NCBI GenBank assembly: GCA_019055375.1
Contig: JAHQIW010007219.1
Span: 95,814 to 159,813, forward strand
Length of the DNA stretch: 64,000 nt
DNA from: Parelaphostrongylus tenuis
Lineage: Eukaryota; Nematoda; Chromadorea; Rhabditida; Metastrongylidae
Reading direction: 5' to 3'
Shown here: positions 44,390-53,296 of the stretch, one piece after another
Position numbering within the stretch: the first letter of the stretch is position 1
How the letters are laid out: every line of letters begins with the position of its first letter
Notes under the pieces: generated by a model
What the model was told of the DNA's origin: nothing
Database searches by the model: none
Seen by the model: only the letters and a program-made list of their open reading frames with translations
Position numbers and translations under genes: made by a program

Positions 44390-45010
44390 AAGTATTTTAG
44401 AAGTCATTTGATAGCTTAAATCATGTTAATTTGAACGACGTATGTTATTCTTTGAATGGTCCGTTTTCTTCGATGTAGCAGTTTAAAGAATATATTATTT
44501 CACATTCAACTATTTCTTGCCGGATAAAGGTTTTTCCATAAGTAGTTAATAATCATTAGATAAGGCGAATCTTAGCAATTTTAACGATGTACTTGTTTTC
44601 TAGAGAGAACTTTTCGGAGTGCTGTAGCGGTCAAAAGAAGACCAGATTTCGCAAATTTGGATCATTTTCGATTTACGCATCCTGTTTTGACCTCTGGAAA
44701 GAACGCGTTCTCTTATTTTTTAGACTTATGATAGCCATTTGATAGCTCAAATCTCGAAAATTTCGAAGGAATGCTTCATTTTTCGAAGAGCCTTTTAATA
44801 CGCTTTAACACTAAAATAAAAATGTCTTTCACAATCAAGTATTTCTTACCCAACAAAGCTTTCTTGTTAGACTTTTAGTAATTTTTCGATAGCTTAAATC
44901 TCCACCATTTCCATAGAACTTTGTTTTGAAAAATAACTCCTTGTTATACCGTAGCAGTCAAAGAAGATTACGTTTCGCAGTTAGTTCATACGTTGCTAAA
45001 GGCACGGTGA
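44390..45010. repeat. S1 tandem array, four diverged units
   Basis: The marker GATAGCTTAAAT-like word recurs at about 44408, 44556, 44739 and 44888 (spacing about 150-180 bp). Each is followed by CACATTCAACTATTTCTTGC- or CACAATCAAGTATTTCTTAC-type words and a GTAGCAGT(T/C)AAAGAA-type word. This is the clearest S1 array. Confidence 0.55.
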
Positions 45011-45997
45011 TTTGAGGCTAATTTCGCGAAATCCAACCCTTTGGAGTGCGAAAACCAATATTCTTCTGATTATTAGAGCTCTCTAAGAAGTCGTCTTCAA
45101 AATAAACTGCGTCTTTGTAATTACTGAGATTTGCACTATGGAATGGTTATTAGCTATTTATAGAAAAACCTTTATCCGCCTAGAAATCCTCGAATGTGAA
45201 ACAAAATTTTATTTCGACTGTTACAGAGCAAAAAAAAAAACAAGCCCTAGGAAAAACAAAATATACCGTTCAAATTCGCTTGATTTCAGCTATCGAATAA
45301 GTACTGAGTATAAGAGTAATGAATAATCTAGTGGGATAAGTTTTTTAGAAAAACACTAAAGGTTCACGTGTACGTAATCCTTATGATGCTATTGCATGTG
45401 ACAAAAATAGTTCCAAAATTAAGGATTTGTAAGGTAGTTTGGCGTTATTCTTATTAGAAATACGTTTATAAAAGTTCTTTCAATGATGGTTTAAGTTTTG
45501 TTGGCAGAAAAAAAGTTTGTAAGACTTGAAATCAAACTGTCTAATCTCAAAAAATCCGCTATGAATTAGAAAATTGGATTGAGGTTGCGAAACGTAGTTT
45601 CTTATCTATCATTAAAACCTGTTGTGGAGCTATTTTTGAACAACAATTTTAGTACTAGAACCAGAACTTTTCAAGCTATCGATCGGATACAAAACATCAA
45701 GAAGATGGGAGAAATTGTTCAATAACAATTGGAAATATACTTCTTTTTAGCAAGGATGTGGCTTTTCCCTTTGAAAAGGCAAGATTTTGGGAAGCATTAG
45801 CGTTAATCTTGCTGAAGTCATTCATAAAGGGCCCTCGTCAGTGATATTTTATCGTTTTTGATGAAAGTGTCCCTCTGAGAGTTTTATCAACCCAAATTTG
45901 TATTGAAACACGCACCACTCTTCTTAGCCCGTCCGAAGTGCTCGCCCAGGTGAGGGTCATATTGACCGTCATCGTCTGTAAAGGGATATGCTATTAC

Positions 45998-46545
45998 AGG
46001 TGGAAAGAAAGTTCTGGAGTTCTAATAAGCATGAGATAACTCCCATGAAAATCATGGGAATACTACAGTTTCTTATGCGGGATTCCGCTTCCGCTATGTC
46101 CAACGATACAATCGATGTTCATGTTTTATTCCTTATTATTGGAGAAAGGGTCTTTCACAGCGAGCTGCAGTCGATTAAATCAACAAAGCTGAAGAGGAAG
46201 GCACAACAAGCAAATCCGCTGCTGGACGCTGGTTTCAACACTTCAGAGCCTTGACGTCGAAGATAAACTTCGTTCAGGACATTCAACAAAGTTTGAATCG
46301 TTTGATGAAGTTGAAGAGGCATGTCAAGAGTTCTTGAGTTGAATTTGAAGGAATTCTAATTTCAACCGATTCGAAACTTGGCCAGAACAACTTGACCAGA
46401 TCCGAAACTAGGCGGACCGCTGGCAGAAAGCTGTAGCAAACAAACGATGCCTTCATATTCGGAGAATAGTGTTATTGTTTTTCTTTGGAACTAATGCATA
46501 TATATTTAATTTTTTACAAGTACCCCAGAACTTCCTCTACAGCCC
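45998..46545 (+). mobile_element. mariner-family remnant, shorter sibling of 24144 copy
   Basis: TIR-like ends: GTGGAAAGAAAGTTCTGGAG at the left and the reverse complement of GTAGAGGAAGTTCTGGGGTA at the right. Shares ATAAGCATGAGATAACTCCC, GAAAGGGTCTTTCACAGCGA and AGCTGCAG with the first copy, then GACGTCGAAGATAAACTTCG and the C-terminal CCAGATCCGAAACTAGGCGG. It has lost more of the middle than the first copy. Multiple stops. Confidence 0.7.
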
Positions 46546-46559
46546 AATACATTTCTGCC

Positions 46560-46870
46560 ATTTCAGTGGTTCTGAGGCGTTCTTATAGCGGTGTCACAGC
46601 GAAAATAAGATCATGTTTCGAGCGTTATTAAATCTCATCCACGCACCCTAGCTAACGAAAGATGCGTGCTGGGTGTAAAATCCATTTTTATTTCTGCTGC
46701 TACAGCGCTCTAAAATGGCCTTTTCAAAAACAAAGTACGGTATTGAAATAACCAAGATTTAAACTATCGAATATATGCTTCATGTCTGAGAAAAAGCGAA
46801 AAAGTGCTTGTTCTTGGAGGGTTAAAAAACGCATAGTGTTAACAGAAAAGTACCTATTTTTTCTGCAGCC
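46560..46870. repeat. S1 repeat cluster
   Basis: Two or so diverged units: TTATAGCGGTGTCACAGCGA, AAATAAGATCATGTTTCGAG, CTCTAAAATGGCC and ACCAAGATTTAAACTATCGA. Lower similarity than the 44.4 kb array. Confidence 0.4.
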
Positions 46871-47394
46871 TGTAAAAGCAACGGACAAGAATTGGTCAAT
46901 GCCGAGACGTTTTTTTCAGTTTCATGAATTTGTGAGCGTCACAGCTATCTTTTGACTTCATAAGAGATCAACGAAAAGTGAATGTGAAAACAGTCATTGC
47001 CTAGTTCAGTGATTCAAGAACTCCATAGAGGTGTGGTGCTACCTTTACATGTATATGTACATCCTTGCAGATGATAAGGGTCATTATGATCTGAGCGGGG
47101 CGCGCTGTTTGGACAGTTGCGAAGAGTGGTGCGTTTTCCAATAGAAATTCGTGGTTTCAGAGGAACATTATTATCAAAAAACGATGCAATATTCCTGATG
47201 AGACTTGTGTTGAATAACTTTAGCAAGATTAAAACTAATGATTACCGAAATCTTGCCTCTTTCAAAGGAAGAAACCATATAATTGCGGAAAGGATTATAT
47301 TTCGTGCAATTATTGATGATTTTCTATCTTCTTAATGTTTTGTACTCATTGGATAGCTTGAGAAGTTCCGCTTTTAATAGCTCGTGGTTTGAAA

Positions 47395-47735
47395 ATAATT
47401 TGATAAGGATATAAATGTTTTGAGTTGTTAGATCAAGTGCTATACAAGTACCTGTTTCGTCCTACTGGGACTCATCAGTACCACCCTCTCTCGGTTCAGT
47501 CGATTCCCTGAGGTTAAATAATCCTGTATAAAGGAATCCACGCCGAGTAATAAACCACCTCAAGCAGGTGATGTACTTGCCTGATACTGTGGTGATCGGA
47601 AGTTGAGCACGTAGCTGTAATAATGATTCGTACCTCTTTTTTAGGGCGAAACAGGCGCCTGTATACCACTAGACCTATCAGCTCGAAACATGTTTTATCC
47701 TTATACATTATATCAATTTGAGCGGGTCGATAAAA
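47395..47735. mobile_element. M1-family copy
   Basis: Words in M1 order: GGACTCATCAGTACCACC, CTCTCGGTTCAGTCGATTCC, GGTGATCGGAAGTTGAGCAC, GGGCGAAACAGGCGCCTGTA and AGCTCGAAACATGTTTTATC. About 340 bp, diverged from the 27 kb array. Confidence 0.65.
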
Positions 47736-48369
47736 GAGCGGTCAGGAGGAGAGGTTCCATTATGTGGAAATATCACTGAATGGCAGTGCTGTAACCGATT
47801 TCTCTTGGCTGGTATCGTCAAGTTGTACCATTTTCTTTTGTTCCCAGTGTTTTCTCCGATCGATAGGAGATGTTTGAAAATAATTTCACAGTCCGTTACA
47901 ATAATAAATAAAAGATGACGTTTTGCGATCGTAATCTAATTTTTCCATTTCAAGCGAATTTTCGCAATTGTGTTGTTAGATTTCGATTCTTATAAACTTC
48001 TTCGCCAAAAATAATCACATCATCGATGAAAGGGCTCCTGTAAGAGTATTTCTGAAATGATTTGTGGGTAAGCATATATAAAATGTCATAGAAATGTTCG
48101 ATAAAGGTTCTAAATATAGCCTTTTCGGAGAGACTTGATTTTTCACTTTCAAAGTGTGAATTATAAATGGAGCAATTACGTTATTTCGAATAAAAATAAT
48201 TTTGTTGAAGTCCATCCTATCATATTAAGTCATTTAGTGACACAAATTTCATTTATTGACGAAAAAAGCATAAATTTGATCAGAAAACTACCCAAACACT
48301 AAAGAGCGCGCCGGCAGCCTCCCTTTGTAGTCGTTCGAACCGAACGCCAGCCAAAAATGGTGCCGTCCT

Positions 48370-48490
48370 CAAAGGCATATACACGTATGCACACACATGC
48401 GTGTATGTAGGCATACATCTGCGTACATATGGGCATCCATGTATACGTAGTATGTCCATACGTAAATTCATAGATATACATATGCAAACG
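48370..48490. repeat. CATA/TGTA-type degenerate microsatellite
   Basis: Alternating purine-pyrimidine tract (ATATACACGTATGCACACAC, ATGCGTGTATGTAGGCATAC, GTACATATGGGC). The same sequence type occurs in two introns of the MAD1 gene. Confidence 0.65.
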
Positions 48491-48679
48491 TTTAGAACAA
48501 TTGCGCCAATCGCTTGTTCGAAGGAATAGCCGAAAGTGACGATGAAGACGATGAAGACTACGTGATTCCTTGGGGAAATGAACTTGAAGACGAAAGTGGA
48601 AGTGATGTTTCCTTGTGATTTGAAGCGGTTGTGAGACGCTGAGATGAGTGGGTTGTGCTGGTGCTCCCTCATTTGTCTA

Positions 48680-49022
48680 ACCGATGGACTTCCGTAGACC
48701 CAAGGGCGTGTCCAACGACTCCACATCTTCTGTCCTGATTGCACATCGACCACAGCTACTTTTCGTTCAGGACCCGCAGTTAAGTTTTGGAATGATTCGC
48801 GTGCGGTATGCGCCGGCTCACCATTGTTTCTTGATGTCATGCGTGCAACTGTCGTCGTCAACATCAAGAAACAGCAGTCAGTACGCCTAGCGTATACCGC
48901 ACGCGTATCATTCGAAAGCATAGCTTCGAGTCCTGCAACGAAAAGTAGTAGCGGTCGGCGTGCACTCGGGTGGAGATGGTGGAGTCATTGGACACGCCCC
49001 TGGGTCCACAGAAGTCAACAGG
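48680..49022. mobile_element. M4-family foldback (about 340 bp)
   Basis: The left end TGGACTTCCGTAGACCCAAG then GGCGTGTCCAA is matched in inverted orientation by TTGGACACGCCCCTGGGTCC then ACAGAAGTCAA at the right end. Inner parts pair too (TTCTTGATGTCATGCGTGCA versus GTCAACATCAAGAAAC; ATTCGCGTGCGGTATGCG versus CCGCACGCGTATCATTCG). The 213-codon reverse-strand ORF across the region is an artefact of this GC-richer palindrome. Ends 274 bp before the PET100 start. Confidence 0.75.
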
Positions 49023-49295
49023 ACTAAATTAAATTGGTTTGATGGCTGTTATTTCTTGGGATTTTATTTTCATTACTTGTAATATTAGAAAATAGAATAC
49101 CTTCTTCAGTGGTTTGCCTTACCTTAAACTAGTCTCAGTATTTTTTGTACCTGTCAACGTCTCCTCTAGTGTTGTTTTCTCTGTGTATAAATTTTTCAAA
49201 TCTATTCTAATATCACCTAGAAGTCGTTCTATCGCCATCTATTTGGAATTTCCATTGTTCACTGGCAATCAATTGTCCATGAAATCTAGGGAAAT

Positions 49296-49640
49296 ATGGG
49301 CGGTTGGAAACTGGAGACTTTGCGATTTGCGTTGATGGTCACATTTCCAGTGGGTGCCTTCTGGTTCTTCAACCAACCGTCCTTATTCAAATTCTTTGTA
49401 TGTGATTTATGTGTCCATCTGTTGCGCTTAGAGTGGAGTGGAAAACCATCGTACTGAATTTAGATGAAAGGCTATGAGTTTCCCGATAATCGTGAGGGTA
49501 ATGCGGCTATTGCTCAGTTCAAGGAGCAGCTTTTGGCTGAAAAGAGAAAAAAAGGGTACGAGGCTTTCCTGCGAGAACAAATGGCCTTTGAGGAAGCTCG
49601 TCCGTCAAAGAGAAAAGCTCTTTTAAATAGCTATTTATAA
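49296..49640 (+). CDS. PET100-like cytochrome c oxidase assembly protein
   Basis: Two exons, 49296-49397 (34 codons, donor TTT|gtatgt) and 49464-49640 (58 codons plus TAA), joined in phase 0 across a 66-nt intron: 92 aa. The N-terminus [20 protein letters not shown] plus AFWFFNQP matches the PET100 signature: short basic start, one membrane segment with FPV, then N/Q-P. The tail is a charged helix ([34 protein letters not shown]). Human PET100 has 73 aa, so the tail is about 20 residues longer. PET100 is anchored in the mitochondrial inner membrane and is needed for complex IV biogenesis. AATAAA lies at 49699-49704 and the next gene's acceptor about 130 bp later. The start is the first ATG of the hydrophobic segment; no other in-frame choice is better. 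Confidence 0.85.
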
Positions 49641-49698
49641 AGTCTGTATATAGTATTGTTGTGCATCGTCATTTGTAAAGTTCTGTGAAATCAGCTCG

Positions 49699-49704
49699 AA
49701 TAAA
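49699..49704 (+). terminator. AATAAA poly(A) signal of the PET100-like gene
   Basis: AATAAA, 59 nt after the stop codon. It suits cleavage near 49715 and leaves about 120 nt to the next candidate trans-splice site. Confidence 0.55.
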
Positions 49705-49826
49705 CCGGTCATCCTTCTACGCACATTTTTTTTGTCCGTCAAATTTCTGCTGTTCTGTGGAACTCTTCGGTACTATACTTTTCGAAACGAATCGCCTTTA
49801 CCTTGTTTACTTATATCATGCCGACT

Positions 49827-49836
49827 TATTTCACAG
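49827..49836 (+). promoter_or_regulatory. possible SL trans-splice acceptor before the coiled-coil gene
   Basis: TTATTTCACAG ends at 49836, about 130 nt downstream of the PET100 AATAAA and 67 nt upstream of the ATG at 49904. This is the spacing typical of SL2-type intercistronic regions in clade V nematodes. Inference. If transcripts started further upstream, an ATG at 49818 would open a 28-codon ORF overlapping the main start (TGATG). Confidence 0.35.
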
Positions 49837-49903
49837 TTTTTGAAGAATTAGAAGCTTATTTAGTGAATAGTGGTATCAAGAAGCATTCTCAAGGTGATCA
49901 GTG

Positions 49904-50855
49904 ATGATTCGTCGAGATGTACGAGACGTTGATGACGACGATGGGCCATCGGAGGCCACAATCAAGCTGACAGCTAAGGTTCGTATACTTACGTCCATTA
50001 TGAAGTCTTCATGGTCCGTGTTATGTCGTTATCTTCATTTCAGATGGACGAGAAGTTCCGGCGGGCTTTTCCATTGCGTGGAGAAGGTGCCCTTCGAAGG
50101 CCGAGACCTATTGCGCCGCCAACATTGTCTCAAATTTCGAGAAGATTAAATTTTGACGACAGCTTAGGTGCGACTTCTGGTGGGTTAAAGCGATCATATT
50201 CTGCAACATACACAACTCAATATCGTAAATTTACAGCGATGAATTCAAAAGTGAAGCTCGTCGAGCTGAATGAGGAAGTGGACTCCTTGAAAAGGCGCTT
50301 GAATAATGCTCATAATGATATAAAGCGTTTGAAATTGTTGGAGGATGTGAGATTTTTCTACTATCCACTTAAACTTTTCAATTTTTGGCTAAATTCCTTG
50401 TGTTTTTCTTTGAATCTGTTTTTTCCACTGAGAGTCTAGATTCCAGAGTGAAAAGAAGAAATCGGAACATTTACAAGTGGAGATTGTTCAGCTGAAAAAG
50501 GAAAAAGAAATGGTGAAACAAAGTTCTAGTGCTAAGTTGGATGAGGTGAAACGTGAAGTTGAAGAGGTGAGTGGTTGTGTTCACAAGTAAGACAATTATT
50601 ATAATCTCATTATCATCATATTTTATGCTTTCACAGGTCGCCCTTTCTCGGGATAGATGGCGAGAAGCTGCTACGTGCTTCTACCGTTATTTTCAATCTA
50701 CTAAGGCTCGACTGACTCTTGCAGAGAAGGAAATGCTATCAAGGGGATTATTAAATGAAGATCTGAGACGTGCAGTGAGTGGTCCGAATATCAAGAAGAG
50801 TATGAGAGCGCAAAGTAGAATGATAATGAGAATGAATCAAAGGAGGTTTCCGTGA
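49904..50855 (+). CDS. coiled-coil protein of 238 aa, family not recognised
   Basis: Four exons join in phase 0: 49904-49978, 50044-50346, 50447-50566 and 50637-50855; introns are 65-100 nt with gt..ag consensus. Residues 1-25 are acidic (MIRRDVRDVDDDDGPSEATI); 26-75 are basic and Pro/Ser-rich (RRPRPIAPPTLSQISRRLNF). About 80-170 form a predicted coiled coil (VKLVELNEEVDSLKRRLNNA, HLQVEIVQLKKEKEMVKQ). 167-238 is a basic tail (SRDRWREAATCFYRYFQSTK, then KKSMRAQSRMIMRMNQRRFP). I do not recognise the family. It follows the PET100-like gene closely (264 bp from stop to ATG), so co-transcription is likely. The exon structure is firm; function is not inferred. It could be a cytoskeletal or chromosome-associated factor, but nothing in the sequence proves this. 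Confidence 0.8.
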
Positions 50856-51018
50856 AAAAAAAATTTGTTAAAGGAATCAGCCCTAATTCTGAATGCTAGC
50901 GGGATACAGGAGTGCTATCTCTTGCCAGGTGCATTGTGCATTAATCCTTTGGGACGCTGTGTGTTCTATACACGACTTGAGGAGATCTTTTTCGTGGGGC
51001 ACAAATTTTTCAGCTGTA

Positions 51019-51237
51019 ATGTTGGAAGTCATACGAAACCTTACAAACGAAGATTTCAATATTGTGCATGGTTTTTGGAAGGCCTTTCAAGCGCACTATA
51101 ACAGTCAAGAGAAGTCTGCGTTTCTTCGACACGCGTTTTTCGCTCGGCTTGGGTGGGTGAATGATTTTGCAATAAACACCTACCAGTCGTCTGACAGCTC
51201 AAAAATGACGACTCTGAATTTAAGTTTGGTTTTTTGA
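51019..51237 (+). CDS. uncertain small ORF after the coiled-coil gene
   Basis: An ATG five bases after an acceptor-like AATTTTTCAG (51013) opens 72 codons: MLEVIRNLTNEDFNIVHGFW, FQAHYNSQEKSAFLRHAFFA, RLGWVNDFAINTYQ. The composition is protein-like. However, AATAAA occurs inside it (51169) and nothing resembling a known family is seen. It may be 3' UTR of the preceding gene or a small downstream cistron. Confidence 0.25.
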   Translation: MLEVIRNLTNEDFNIVHGFWKAFQAHYNSQEKSAFLRHAFFARLGWVNDFAINTYQSSDSSKMTTLNLSLVF

Positions 51238-51249
51238 ACTGCCATCCAC

Positions 51250-52430
51250 AGTATCATATAGCAGGAAAAGGAGGTTTTGTTTCATTTTCGGAGTTTTCTT
51301 TTCGCGTAAGGGTTATATGTGTATTAAATGCGCATGAGATTTCTACAGGAAATTGTAGAGTATCAGAGGTTTAGAGAAACCGATTTTTTTCTGAAACAGG
51401 GAAATATGATAGTAGATAACGAAAGCTGCGCCAAGTCGACGATTGAAATCGCTGCGCGCAGCGCGATTAAAGAGACGCTCGATTTTCCCATTTTTTTGTA
51501 GATTTTCCTTCGTTTCGAAAAGAAATTTGATTTTATGTATTAGCAATGATTTGTTGTTTCTATGCTATCTAATGACTATAAAAAGTCTAGTGAAAAATCC
51601 ATACCGTGACTCAGCAAAAACGCGTACGGAAGGTGAAACGTAATTTTCTTTTGTCTGCTGCACCACAATAGGGTTATCATTCTAGAAACTGAGCAGATCA
51701 TTGAAATCGCCGTCCCTCTAGCTATCCAATAACTGTCGAAACTTATGTAGAAACTTTGTCTTCAGCCAAGAAATCCTCCAAGTCGTGAATCAGATATGGT
51801 GCGCGCTGTCTCGAGAGAATAAAGTACTCGCCTAATAAGGTTCCTGTGAAAAATTTGTGTAGATAGTAGCTCTCTATGCATGATATTTGGAATGATACCT
51901 GCTTTGAATAAGCTATCAGTTAGACACAAAAGTATAGCAAATAAGCTTTTTTTCCACAGAAGGTGAAAAGACTATGCATGAAATGGATGCATGCGCTTTG
52001 CGAATGGTAATCATTTTTTATCGATCACGCCAACACAATGAAAATCTTAGTTTTCCTATTGTCTCGCGGAGTTTATGATTAAAATGATCAGGGGTTCGAA
52101 GGCGTATATAACAGGATTCAAAAACATCTTTAGTCAGGTTCATTTCGACATTTAATAAATTGAAGATGTCTAAAACTAGTCTTCATCCGGGTATGGGTTA
52201 TAGATTACTTTGCAATTAACCTTTTTTCATTTTTATATGGAAATCGAGAAAACTTATCCTGATTAGCTGACGCGGGGTTGGTAAATTAGTCGTAGAAGTT
52301 CGGCTGACGTTTCGGCGACCCGCCTTCTTCAGAGCCTGAGCGTATGTAGTATTAGACTATTTAAATGATTCGAATGGTTTTATTTATATGCTGCCTACGT
52401 CAAGTTAGAAGATCAAACAAAGAAAAGACG
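51250..52430. other. no feature recognised
   Basis: AT-rich intergenic sequence with short ORFs only; I see no exon or repeat that I can support, except the Penelope-like tail motif near 52300-52335. Confidence 0.4.
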
Positions 52431-53160
52431 CGAGAACTTGTGTGATGGTGACACACTCGTCCTCCCGGTTCATTTCGGGATTTTGGGCGTTTATCCAAAA
52501 TGCTTCAAGAGTCTTGCGCGTGGATGCTTTTGATTTCTGCGCTAGGATTGTGATAGTCACATCAAAATAGTTGTTGTTGTGTTTTTGTGCCCTATGTAAA
52601 CCTGAAGGTCTGCTTTTATCTTTTTTAAATTACTATCTAGATGTTCTTTTATGCGGGTGAAAAGTGCTCTACCCGTTTCGACTATATGTTCTTCCCCACA
52701 TGTCTTACATGTTACCAAATAAATTGCGCCCGATGTCATACAATCCTCCTCCTTTCCACTAGGGCAGATTATAGTTTTTGGTGATGCAGAATCGATAGTA
52801 AAGTCTATTGCGGATCAGCTGATGGCGTAGGGTGGGAGGTGGGATTCCAATGACTACCACGGAATTTGCAAGCGCTACTAATTTCTGATATAAATGGCAG
52901 TTTCAAGGGAACTATATTCAGGTCCGGAGTATTGTTCTTTAGGGACCTAATTCCACTTTTTTAATATTCCCAAGTAGCAAATGTTTTGTATCCATTGGAA
53001 ATGGCAATTTTTCGTACCAATCCTAGCGATTCGTTCCTTTCCTCTTCTCCTGTGCCCACATTTTCAGCCGTTCGAAACATGTTTTTAATTAGCGACTTTT
53101 TCATGTGTGAAGGATGAGAGGGAAGGTGATTGACCAAAATGTTTTTGTTACTTGGTTTTT
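52300..53160 (-). mobile_element. Penelope-like retroelement fragment with GIY-YIG-type end
   Basis: On the reverse strand, decayed C-terminal coding is readable in order: NHLPSHPSHMKKSLIKNMF, RTAENVGTGEEERNESLGLV (from about 53140); VPLKLPFISEI (about 52920); then MTSGAIYLVTCKTCGEEHIV, ETGRALFTRIKEHLD (52739-52640), a GIY-YIG-type endonuclease motif; and after a frameshift TRKTLEAFWINAQNPEMNRE (about 52500). Order and motifs match the end of Penelope-like elements. No reverse transcriptase region remains in the window. Several stops and frameshifts; inactive. The tail motif CTGACGTTTCGGCGACCCGC at about 52300 also occurs at 3855. Confidence 0.7.
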
Positions 53161-53296
53161 TGCCTTTTTTAGTTAACTTCGGCTTGGACGTTGTCGGAGT
53201 GCTCTACAGAAGACATTGTTGAAGGTGCTATCATTTAGCTTTTTTTGAGAAAGATTCATCTGTACAATAAGCTTTTTAGAAAGTCTTCACGAACTG

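Larger units (their letters stand above)
43458..49295. other. interval between RNF14 and PET100 genes
   Basis: No gene was recognised. It holds S1 repeats, a mariner remnant, an M1 copy, a TACATA-type microsatellite and an M4 foldback (all listed). A possible alternative last exon of the RNF14-like gene follows the acceptor cttttag near 43830 (AASEIYTF...), with an AATAAA inside it at about 43859. A small GC-rich patch lies at 43735-43800. Confidence 0.4.

Noticed and set aside
48280..48921. 213-codon reverse-strand ORF
   Set aside because: It spans a microsatellite and the M4 foldback palindrome, has no recognisable domain, and the palindrome explains the open frame.
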